DNA from: Paenalcaligenes sp052103955
GTDB taxonomy: Bacteria; Pseudomonadota; Gammaproteobacteria; Burkholderiales; Burkholderiaceae_B
Assembly (NCBI GenBank): GCA_052103955.1
Contig: JBQELO010000012.1
Coordinates: 1-64,000 of the forward strand
Length of the DNA stretch: 64,000 bases
Direction: 5' to 3'
Positions 33,699 to 44,000 of the stretch are shown here, piece after piece. The translations under genes were made by a program, and so were the position numbers. The stretch's first letter is position 1; each line of letters starts with the position of its first letter. The notes beneath the pieces were generated by a model, which saw only the letters and a list, made by a program, of their open reading frames with translations, ran no database searches and was not told the origin of the DNA.

Positions 33699-35186
33699 TT
33701 AGTGTAGTTGGCTTTGTACCGTTGGTAGTGTCGCAATCACATCTTCTGGCACCAACCCCACGCCGTGTTGTCGCGCCGCTTCACCATGCCACCATACCGC
33801 CGCACAGGCCGCTTCAAAAGCGGGCATACCTTGCGCCAACAACCCACAAATCATGCCCGCCAACACATCGCCACTACCACCCGTGGCCAAGTACGCTGGT
33901 GCATTGGTATTAATGGCTACTCGTCCATCCGCTGCGGCAATGACCGTATCGGCCCCTTTGAGCACCACTACAGCTCCTAATTGTTTGGCGGCACTCACCA
34001 CATCGTGCAGTTTGTCGTTACTACGAGCAAAGAGCCGTGCGAACTCCCCTTCGTGCGGTGTCAGCACACACGGTGCCACAATATGCTGCGCCAATACCGC
34101 AGCCTGATCTTTGAAAGCCGTAATGGCGTCAGCATCTAACACCACTGATTTCTTCGCAGCTAAGGCTTGCAAAACCAACTGCTGGCTATGGTTGGTTACG
34201 CCCAAGCCCGGCCCCAGTACCCATGCATTCTCGCGCTCGTCGTGAAAAATAGATGACCAGTTATCCGACCCCACTTTTTGCACCATGATGCTGCTAGGTA
34301 ACGCCGTTGCATACACCTGCCATGCTTCTTGTGACGCCAGCACACTGGTTAGCCCTGCCCCCACACGCTGCGCTGCCATAGCGGCCAATCTGGCCGCGCC
34401 AGTTAGCTGGTCACCGCCAACCACACACGCATGGCCACGGTGATATTTGTGCCCTGTCATCGTAGGGCTAGGCAATTGCTCTGCCCATAAGGCTGGCGTA
34501 TTTACATTCGCCACCACACCCACACTCTTCCTAAATGTGTCATCGCTCGCTAAGCGCTGCCATAAACGCCATGGAAAAGGCAACGACAAGACCTGCACTT
34601 CACCCGCGTGCTCACGTCCAGGCAACAAATAATGCCCTGGCTTCGCACTCAAAAATGCCAAGGTCAGATCGGCGGTAAACGCTGGCCCTAGTACAGCACC
34701 TGTAGCCCCATTCACACCGGAGGGAATGTCTAAGGCACACACAGGAACACCAGCCTTCTGTATCTGCGCCACCCACGTTTGTACAGCAGGGCTTAAGGCG
34801 GCATTCAAACCTGTGCCAAACAGCGCATCTACAACTACTTCATGCGGTTGCACATCGCACACATCACTTGCGTATACCGACTCTGGCCACAAACTGGCTG
34901 CCCATTGCACCTGTGCATTCGCACTTTCTACAGGACTAGGCGTACACACGCGCACGGCATGTCCTAAGGTACGTAAATGTTGGGCGGCTATCCAGCCATC
35001 CGCACCGTTATTCCCCGGCCCACACAGCACCACGATGGCTTTATCGGGCCAACGTGCATGTATGGCCTGTGCTGCTTGTGTGCCCGCCACATACACCAAC
35101 GATTGCAACGATACCCCTGCCTCAACGGCTGCGGCATCCAATAACGCTATCTGACGTGGGCTAAAAAGTGGCTGGGCTGCTTGCAT
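33699..35186 (-). CDS. nnr: Bifunctional NAD(P)H-hydrate epimerase / ADP-dependent dehydratase
   Basis: 495 residues. The N-terminal YjeF epimerase domain (1-215) has VVLCGPGNNGADGWIAAQHL and VVVDALFGTGL. The C-terminal YjeF/ribokinase-like dehydratase (about 225-490) has HACVVGGDQLTGAARLAA, VLGPGLGV, VLTPHEGEFARLF and YLATGGSGDVLAGMICGLLAQG. Together they repair hydrated NAD(P)H. SD AAGGA. Starts 16 bp after the NrtR-like gene, hence one operon. Confidence 0.96.
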   Translation of the reverse strand: MQAAQPLFSPRQIALLDAAAVEAGVSLQSLVYVAGTQAAQAIHARWPDKAIVVLCGPGNNGADGWIAAQHLRTLGHAVRVCTPSPVESANAQVQWAASLWPESVYASDVCDVQPHEVVVDALFGTGLNAALSPAVQTWVAQIQKAGVPVCALDIPSGVNGATGAVLGPAFTADLTLAFLSAKPGHYLLPGREHAGEVQVLSLPFPWRLWQRLASDDTFRKSVGVVANVNTPALWAEQLPSPTMTGHKYHRGHACVVGGDQLTGAARLAAMAAQRVGAGLTSVLASQEAWQVYATALPSSIMVQKVGSDNWSSIFHDERENAWVLGPGLGVTNHSQQLVLQALAAKKSVVLDADAITAFKDQAAVLAQHIVAPCVLTPHEGEFARLFARSNDKLHDVVSAAKQLGAVVVLKGADTVIAAADGRVAINTNAPAYLATGGSGDVLAGMICGLLAQGMPAFEAACAAVWWHGEAARQHGVGLVPEDVIATLPTVQSQLH

Positions 35187-35202
35187 AACACCATCCTTAA
35201 GA

Positions 35203-36144
35203 CTAACGAGCCTGACGTGCTAACGGTAGTTTAGTACCCGCAATCGCACGCTCTAGTACGACATCACCTTTAAACCTAAACAGCTTGGCTGGCCTACCGG
35301 CACCGCTAGACACCAAGCCACCCGCTTCCTCTACTAGGTTTTGCTGTTCCATTAAGCGGCGGAAGTTTTGTTTATGTAACCCCCGTCCTGCTAACGCTTC
35401 TACGGCTTGCTGCAACTGCAACAATGAAAACTCTGGCGGCATCAGCTCAAACACCACAGGGCGGTATTTGATTTTTGCACGCAACCGGGCGGCACCCGTC
35501 GCCAAAATTCGTCGGTGGTCGTAACGCATGGGTAAGCCTAGCTTACCTTCATCGCCGGGGTGATCATCACTGCTATCGCGCTGTGCTTCGGGCACTAACT
35601 TGGCCTCAAACAGCAACTCATAGCGCTGCAAGACCATGTCTTCATTCCATGCTGCACCCTCTAAACCAAAGGCATAGCAAACGCGTTGCCAGCGTTCGGG
35701 TTGTAACGCAGCATCTGCCGCCGCCCACCCGCGTAATTTAGGGTAAATATAGTCACGTATTAGTGCCGGTTCGCCCTGACGCCAATCTTCCCACGGGAAA
35801 TAACGGTACCAGTCTTGCCAACTTACGCCAGCATCTTTAGGGGTGTCACCCTCACGTGTTAACCCCAAATAGCTCACCGAGATAATACGTTCACCGGCTG
35901 CGGAAAACCGGCTGCGATCAGCAAAAGTGTAGAGCTGTTCTACATAACCTATAGGGTGATGAGTCTGCGTTTCTACCCAGGCTCGCAAGCCCATTTGTAG
36001 TGAATGGTGGGTATTTTCCAAAGGCCCAGCTGGCAAGCAGCGTCCTTGGCTAGTGGTTAATACTCGCGGTTGGCCTTGATTCACGGCAACCAAAACCGCT
36101 ACCAGTTCTGTTCGCACCAAAATATCAGAATGACTCAAATTCAC
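35203..36144 (-). CDS. NrtR-like regulator: degenerate Nudix domain plus winged helix
   Basis: 313 residues. Residues about 10-160 form a Nudix fold in which the Nudix box is degraded (LPAGPLENTHHSLQMGLRAWVETQT lacks the REUxEE acids), so it should bind rather than hydrolyse. A C-terminal winged helix (about 225-300) has LHKQNFRRLMEQQNLVEE and GRPAKLFRF, typical of NrtR, the ADP-ribose-responsive repressor of NAD biosynthesis genes. The operon with nnr and closeness to nadC support this. Longer than compact NrtR (about 230 residues). Confidence 0.82.
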   Translation of the reverse strand: MNLSHSDILVRTELVAVLVAVNQGQPRVLTTSQGRCLPAGPLENTHHSLQMGLRAWVETQTHHPIGYVEQLYTFADRSRFSAAGERIISVSYLGLTREGDTPKDAGVSWQDWYRYFPWEDWRQGEPALIRDYIYPKLRGWAAADAALQPERWQRVCYAFGLEGAAWNEDMVLQRYELLFEAKLVPEAQRDSSDDHPGDEGKLGLPMRYDHRRILATGAARLRAKIKYRPVVFELMPPEFSLLQLQQAVEALAGRGLHKQNFRRLMEQQNLVEEAGGLVSSGAGRPAKLFRFKGDVVLERAIAGTKLPLARQAR

Positions 36145-36309
36145 ACAAACCTGTCAATGATGGATGGATCACGCTTAGGATTATAGCCGTAAGCCCCTCT
36201 CTATACTGACAGAAGAAACTATTACTCTTTATGACTATGGCTAAAGTTTTCAGGCAATCAACCGTTAAGGAGTACCCAATTCTAAAATCTGTTGTGACAA
36301 GGTTTAGCC

Positions 36310-37947
36310 GTGCGCAAGAACTACCCCATTACCGAGGTAGAAACCAAGGTACATCCCAACCAATACCTGATTTCTAAAACGGATCTTAAAGGCCGCATTA
36401 CGTATGCGAACTCTGCCTTTGTGGACATTAGCGGTTTCACTCGTACTGAGCTGTTAGGTAAAGCGCACAACATCGTGCGCCACCCTCATATGCCTCCAGC
36501 GGGCTTTCAAGACTTGTGGGATACCTTGCAAGCCAACAAGCCGTGGCTGGGGCTAGTCAAAAACCGTCGTCAAGATGGTGGTTTTTACTGGGTGCAGGCA
36601 TTAGTGTCACCCATATTTGAAAACGGTCACGTCACGGGCTACGCCTCGGTACGCGTGCGCCCTTCAGATGCACAAGTAGCTGAGGCCGAGCAATTTTACG
36701 AACAGATTAATAACGATGAGGTTAGCGGCTACACCCTTAAAGCCGGGCGCATTGTGCCCACAGGCTGGCGGCGTGTACTGCAATGGGCGCGCTGGCCTTT
36801 TAATCGCTCACTACGCGCCAGCATGTTTAGGTTGGCGATGTTGGCTACCGCCATTACAGGCACCATTAGCGTTGCCGCCTTTAACCAAGGAATTCCTGAA
36901 GGCTATCAGTTAGCCGCCGGCTTATTTCTAGGTGTAGGTTTTTCAGCCTTCATGGCCTACGGTTGGCGTATTAGCCAACGGGTCAATAAAGCGCTTAAAA
37001 GTGCCTCGCAAATTACCCAACAAATTGCTGCGGGTAACTTGGATTTGCACATCAACGACGCCGAGCACGCCAAACAACAAAATCATGAAACCGGCGAGCT
37101 GAATTTCTGTCTAGAAATCATGCGTAAAAGCTTGATTGCAATTGCGGCAGATACCCATCGCGGCGTATTGGCTTCTATTCAAGTCGCTAAAGAGCTAGAT
37201 CACGACAACCGATTGCTGTCTGAACGCACGGCACATCAAGCAGACTCCTTGCAAAAAACAGCGGCCAGCATGGAAGAGCTTACCGTTACGGTAAAACAAA
37301 ATGCCGACAACGCCGTACGTGCCAGTGAGCTTGCCAATAACAGCATGCAAACTGCCAAACGGGGTGGCACTGCTGTTGCCGAGCTGACGCAAACTATGCA
37401 AGGTATTCACAGTAGTGCCAACCAAATCAGCGAGATCGTGAGCCTGATTGAGGGCATTGCCTTTCAAACCAATATTCTGGCGCTCAACGCCGCCGTTGAG
37501 TCAGCTCGAGCTGGTGAAGCCGGCCGAGGCTTTGCCGTAGTGGCTGGTGAAGTACGCAGCCTTGCGCAACGCAGTTCTAAGGCGGCTGGTGAAATCAAAC
37601 TGCTGATTAACGAATCTGTCACCCTGATGAATGAAGGCGTGCAAAAAGCGGATCACGCCGCACAAACCATGCACGACATAGAAGAGTCCGTGCAACGGGT
37701 TAGCGACATCATCAATGAAATCTCTTACGCGTCTGAAGAGCAATCCATAGGCTTGCAACAGATCAATCAAGCAGTTTCTCACATGGATGAAGTCACCCGT
37801 CAAAATGGTTTCTTGGTCGATGACCTAGGCCGCACCACGCAACAACTGAGTCATCAAGCCAATGAACTAGATGAATCCATACGCGTGCTGAATACCGAGG
37901 CCACGAGAAAATCACCCGCACTTCCCAGCCCTATCCGTACGCACTAA
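36310..37947 (+). CDS. Aer-like PAS chemoreceptor (methyl-accepting), GTG start
   Basis: 545 residues, GTG start with AAGG nearby; the start is supported by alignment with the paralogue at 44855. The N-terminal PAS domain (about 12-125) has the Aer-type FAD pocket: ISGFTRTELLGKAHNIVRHPHMP, PWLGLVKNRRQDGGFYWVQALVSP. Two membrane spans (about 172-190 and 200-219) and no periplasmic domain follow, then a HAMP-like stretch and the signalling hairpin FQTNILALNAAVESARAGEAGRGFAVVAGEVRSLAQRS. Likely senses redox or energy state and directs aerotaxis. Confidence 0.92.
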   Translation: MRKNYPITEVETKVHPNQYLISKTDLKGRITYANSAFVDISGFTRTELLGKAHNIVRHPHMPPAGFQDLWDTLQANKPWLGLVKNRRQDGGFYWVQALVSPIFENGHVTGYASVRVRPSDAQVAEAEQFYEQINNDEVSGYTLKAGRIVPTGWRRVLQWARWPFNRSLRASMFRLAMLATAITGTISVAAFNQGIPEGYQLAAGLFLGVGFSAFMAYGWRISQRVNKALKSASQITQQIAAGNLDLHINDAEHAKQQNHETGELNFCLEIMRKSLIAIAADTHRGVLASIQVAKELDHDNRLLSERTAHQADSLQKTAASMEELTVTVKQNADNAVRASELANNSMQTAKRGGTAVAELTQTMQGIHSSANQISEIVSLIEGIAFQTNILALNAAVESARAGEAGRGFAVVAGEVRSLAQRSSKAAGEIKLLINESVTLMNEGVQKADHAAQTMHDIEESVQRVSDIINEISYASEEQSIGLQQINQAVSHMDEVTRQNGFLVDDLGRTTQQLSHQANELDESIRVLNTEATRKSPALPSPIRTH

Positions 37948-37986
37948 CCGCCCTCATCCTTGGCGCGGACCTTTAAGCGCATACAC

Positions 37987-38026
37987 AAAAAAAATCACGA
38001 CCCTAGCCCAAACTAGTGTCGTGATT
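37987..38026 (-). terminator. Terminator of the second autotransporter gene (bidirectional)
   Basis: 9-bp stem AATCACGAC/GTCGTGATT with an inner CTAG pairing. The minus strand continues into a T-run of eight. Confidence 0.82.
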
Positions 38027-38042
38027 ACGTTTATACCCGCCC

Positions 38043-41000
38043 TTAGAACTGAAGGTTCACATTAGCCGAGACACTATTTTGTTTGGTCCCTGAGCCAAAC
38101 TGCCCCTGATACCCAACCCCTAGCGTTGTGCGGTCTGACAATTGAACTCTCACACTCACCTCGGTCAAGGCTACATCTTTGCTCAGCGGTGTACCGTCTA
38201 CCGTAAAAGTATTAGACCCCGCAAAACGTGCTGTAGAGACTGATACTACATTACCGTAAGCATGGCGCCAACCTATGTTAGCTTGCGCTGTAACCGCTAC
38301 ATTGCCCACATCAAAATGAGTTGATGCTTTGACCCCTAAGGTAGAAAGCGTTGCATCACTGCTTTTGGCGTTAACCTGCAGTGCAGCCCCTTTAGCTCCT
38401 TCTTCGGTAAAACCATTTGTTCTTACCTTCACATAAGCTAGGTTTGCATAGGGCTCAACGGCTGTTTGGGAAGCTACGTCTACCTTGTAACCCAGCTCAC
38501 CAAACACTTGGAAGCTATCACCATGATAATCTGCTGACACCTTATCGCTAAAGTCTGCAAAAGACACATTACGCTTCATCTCTAGATTATGTCGTGTATA
38601 CATTGCCCCCGCGTGCAACATCAACGACCCTTGAGAGATCGCCCATTGGCTTCCAGCATAAGCCCCTAGTGTAAAGTTATCGCTTTTAGCGGATGAGTTA
38701 AGCTCATCATTTTTAAATGTGGAGTGGCTATACCCGGCCAATACACCCACACGCCATGTATCCGCAACAGCTCTATCTATACCAGCAGTAAAGCCACCCA
38801 CAGTTGCTTTATGGGTAGAAGCATTACCATCCCCGTCTGCAGTATTCCAACTACCAAACGTAGTGCCCCATACGGCATTGTGCTCAGTGCTTGTCGTAGC
38901 CTGAGGCTCTGCACTTGAGCCTGCAGCACGCACAGCAATAGGCGAAATAGGTGCGTCACCAAAAGCCTGTTGCAAACGATTACTCACAGACTCGCGCGTG
39001 GCACTACTTTGGTTGAGCAACGCTCCCCGCGTGGATGCATACGCCTCACCCGAAAGTTGATTAAGACTATAGCCTATCAACGCCGCATTATCCGGCAAAA
39101 GCGCCATCGCATCGTACACCGGGTGCGCCGCCGCAACCCCTATACTATCTACCGCTGCTGCTGTAGCACGCTGATTACGAGTTTGCGCTTTTTCAGCAAA
39201 AGCAACGTCATTTCTATTCAACTGCAACGCAATAGAACCTGCCTTATAGTCATACAATAAACTGGGATCTAAAAAAGCGAAGTCAGAACGCACGTGTTCA
39301 AACTGCCCTGCCAGCCCGTCCTGAGCTGACAAAATGGTATAACGTGAGCGCAGATTGTATTTACCCTGCGCACCAATATGCGCAACCGATCCCCCTTTAA
39401 GCGTTGCCTTACCTAGAACACGAACATGATCTGATGCTTGGCTAGCGGGGTCTACCTCCACTGCAAACAAAGCCCCTGAGGCAAATAACAAATCGCCATT
39501 GACTGTCAATGTCCCAATAGAGTTTCCCGTGGCAAGCGTTGCGCCAGACTCCATGCTCAGCAATGACCCATTGCCAGACCCAACTGTGCCACTTCCCCCC
39601 AAGCTACTGCCATCTGCCACCTTTAGGTTACCGCCCAACGTACCATTCACCACCAGCAGGCCTTCGTTCACCTGAGTCATCCCAGCAAACGCGCCATTAT
39701 CGGCCGTCAGTTCAAGCGCACCCACACCTTGCTTGATCACACTACCTTGGCCCGAGATCACATTACCAGCTCTGGCCTGCTGCTGTTGGTTAAAAATCAG
39801 GCTTGTACCTGCCGCCACGTTCGCATTACCCACAAAACGTTCAGCAGCAGTTTCTACCTCACCGGTAGCAATCGTCCAATCCAGCGTAGACGTCCCTTGC
39901 AACGTTAAGCGGCCCACGCCCTCTTTCACCATCAGCCCTTTACTACCTTGATAGCTGATCATATCGCCTGCGAATGTTGCATCCGTAGCCTGATTAAAAA
40001 TCACCTTACCGGCATTGCTCACATTGCCGCTCAGCGATGCCACACTCCCTACCAAGGTACCCTTGGCAACGACCGTATCACGGTAGGCATTGCGCGTATT
40101 ATCCAAATGCAATGTACCTTCGCCTGACTTGATCAAGGCACCAGCACCCGCCAGCCTGCCACTCACAGCCAAAGTTTGGTTGGCCGCCACGGCTATGTTG
40201 GCATGGTCATTCAATGCTAGATTTCTAGCCGTCGTAAAACTAGTGGTTACATCAAGGCTACCACCGTTAAATGCTATCGCCCCGGTGGCCGCCCCCAGAT
40301 TATGGTCAGCCCCCACAGACACCGTACCCGCTGCAATCGTTGTACCTCCGCTATAACTATTTTGACCTGCCAAAACCAGTGTGCCGCTCCCTGCCTGCAC
40401 CACATCGCCATGACCAGAAATAGTATTGGCAGCTGTAACGGCATTGCTGCGATTAAAAACTAATTGACCTTGCGTGGTGATATCGCCTACCACCGAACCC
40501 GTATTGCCCCCGTTACCTATCTGTAAAATACCCGCATCAATCACCGTTCCGCCGGTATAACTATTATTGGCAGTCAGAATTAACGCACCAGCCCCTTGCT
40601 TCGTCACACTGCCTTGGCCTGTTAAGAGGTTATTGGCAATAGCATGCTGCTGTTGATTAAAAATCAAACCAGAACCTGCCGCCAAGCTCGCATTACCCGC
40701 AAAACGTTCAGCAGCTGTCGCTATCTCACCTGCCTCAATGGCCCAATCCAGCGTAGATAGCCCTTGCAAGGTTAAGCGGCCAAGACCTTCTTTGACCATC
40801 TGGCCCTTACCACCTTGGTAGCCCACTATATCGCCCACGAACGCCGCATCTGAGGCTTGATCAAAAATCACCCTACCCGCATTACCTACATTACCCTTCA
40901 GTGATGCCGCACTCCCTATCAGAGCCCCCTTGGCTACCACCGTATCGCGGTACGCATTAGCCCCATTATCCAAACGCAATGTGCCCTCACCCGACTTTAG

Positions 41001-44000
41001 CAAGGCCCCTACACCAACCAGTTTTCCACTCACACCCAGCGTTTGGTTAGCTGCTACAGTAATGGTGGCATCGGCATTCAATGCAAGGTTTCTAGCCGTC
41101 GCAAAACCATTGGTCACCTCAAGGCCGCCACCGTTAAACAACACGGCTCCAGTGGTTGCACCTAGATTATGATCGGCACCAACAGATACCGTACCCGCCG
41201 CAATCGTTGTACCACCGCTATAACTATTTTGACCGGCTAAAACCACTGTGCCACTACCTGCTTGCACCACATTGCCACTACCTGAAATGGTATTCGTTGA
41301 CGTGAAGGCATCGCTACGATTAAACACCAGCGTGCTACGGTTGGTGATAGCTCCCAGCACAGAGCCCGTATGCCCCCCCTGACCTATCTGCAACGTCCCG
41401 TCATCAATAGAGGTTCCACCGGTGTAGCCATTATCAGCCCACAAAACCAATGTACCTGCACCCCGTTTAGTCAGCGTTGAGCCGTTCCAGCCTGTTACAG
41501 CATTGGCAGCTTGATTATTTAACCCCACCCCAATGTCAAAGCTGTTGTTGTGCCCTGTTAACGTGAAACGGCCATGCGCGAGATTACTCGCGGCATACCA
41601 ACTCAACCCCGTTGTAGCGAGAAACTTCGTGTTATCACTAGATTTTTTCGTGACCAGCGTAACGTAGTCGACGTCGCCTTGGAAACCACCAACCGTCACC
41701 GTCGCGAAATCCCCCGTAATACCCTTTGTCGTTTGAATTAGCACCCTGTCAAGTTGAGTAGTGTCACTAATACCTGTCAAATTAAAACGAGTACCACTGC
41801 CTAGACTGACGGTATTGGCCAACAAGGTGGGCGTTGCGGAGGTAGTCGTGAGATTCAAGGCTTTGTTATTTTCAAGTCTAAACGCCCCCGTTACCGCTAA
41901 TGCACCATTGGATATCGTAGTATCGCCCGTATAGTCCACACTTCCCATTAAATGCACTGTGCCCGTACCGGATTTGATTAACGAGCCGGTTCCAGACAAT
42001 GCTGCTTGCACTGCGCCATCCCTGTTTTGATTAAGTTCCAGTTGGGCATTATTCACGATGGCACCAGAACCCAAGCTGGCTGTAGTACCTATCAACTTGC
42101 CAGCGCTAATGGTGGTACCACCACTAAAACCATTTGTCCCTGAGAGCGTCACCGTACCTGTACCCTCTTTGCTCACGCTGCCGGTACCAGAAATTTCCGC
42201 ACCGTGCATCCCTTTGCTGCTCTGGTTAAACACCAACTGCGCATTATTCACGATGGCACCAGATCCCAGACTAGAGATACTGCCTATCAGTTTGCCTTCA
42301 CGAATGGTGGTACCACCGCTAAAACTATTCGTCCCTGAGAGCGTCACCGTACCCGTACCTTCTTTGCTCACGCTGCCGGTACCTGAAATTTCCGCACTGT
42401 GTGTCCCGTTGCTACTCTGGTTAAACACCAACTGCGCATTATTCACGATGGCACCAGAACCCAGACTAGAGATGCTACCTATCAGTTTGCCTTCACGAAT
42501 AGTGGTACCACCACTAAAACCATTTGCCCCCAAGAGCGTCACCGTACCCGTACCTTCTTTACTCACGCTGCCAGTACCATAAATATCCGCACTGTGTGTC
42601 CCACTGCCACTTTGATCAAATACTAATTGCGCGTTATTCACGATCGCACCAGTCCCTAAACTGGAGGTAGTACCCACCAACTTGCCAGCACTAATGGTGG
42701 TACCACCACTAAAGCTATTCACCCCTGAGAACGTCAGCGTTCCTGCCCCGGATTTCACCAGACTTCCTGCTCCCACAATACTGCCGGCATACTGTGTATT
42801 TTGGGCCTGATTCACCTTCAATGTGGCACTACCCAGCGCAACGGTACCGCCAGAACCTTGCAAAGAGGCTATTTGTACGTTGTAGCTGTTTAGGTCTAGC
42901 CTCCCACCCGTAAGCGTATAGTCAGTATTGGCAGCTAGTCCGGCTGCACTGCCAGCTTGTAAGGTACCGGCACTAATCGTCGTCTTACCTGTATAGCGAT
43001 TCTGCCCAGATAAGGTCAGTGTGCCCGTGCCCTCTTTAATCAGCCCCCCACTGCCCGTCATACTCCCAGCATAAGCACGAGTAACCGCTTGATTGACACG
43101 CAGCGTGCCTCTACCTAGTGCTACCTCGCCCCCTGCTCCACCAAAGGAAGAGACGCTTAAGTCATAGCCATTTAAATCCAGCGTACCACCATGAACACTG
43201 TATTCCGTATTAGTCGTTAATCCCGTCGCACTACCAGCCGTCAGTTTGCCTGCATTCACCGTAGTGGAACCGGTATATGTACTTTGGCCTGCCAATAACA
43301 AATCATGCGAACCCGACTTAACCAGATTAAGCCTGGCTGTCGCTGCCGTGGTGGAGTCTTTAATATTCCCCCTAAACGTCCAATAACCATCTTTACTAGG
43401 ATTGGTATCAGCAGATAGTGTCAACGTTGATGCTAAATTACCATTATTAGCAATAGTTGCGACAGCATAGTCACTTAATTCTGAAATTCCAGAAAGCGTT
43501 TGATCATGGCCATTTAGAAACAACAACCCACCATAGTTTGAAAATGCAGACGAAAAATAAATATTAGTTTTATTATTTATTGCATTATCCGCTAAAACGT
43601 TGATTAGCCCTCCACCTTGAAAAGTCACCACACCAGCTGCCAACGAATCTGTCACTTTAGCATTCACGACTGCGCCAGAAGAAGAGCTCCTAGCATAGAG
43701 GCCCATAGAGCTTCCAGTGTAGGCCTTAGCAACATTCAGATTCACCACACCATTATCGCCCGCGCCAAAGTACACCTCTGAGGTTATCCCATCCTGCGCA
43801 TTGACATTGAGTATGCCTTTAAGGTTCATCTGCCCACCACTGATGCCTCTACTGGCATTCACATTCACCTTAACGCCACTACCGACGATAGTCTGAAGCC
43901 CACCACTAATAGCATCCGCTGCATTAACATTTAGCGTGGCATTATCATAAAAGTAGGTATAGTCGCTATACTGCAATTGACTATCACGGGTATAGATCAT

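Noticed and set aside
42058..42582. Pro/Val-rich repetitive plus-strand ORF of 174 codons
   Set aside because: It is the antisense of the 195-bp repeats of the autotransporter; the repeat pattern and composition derive from the real gene.
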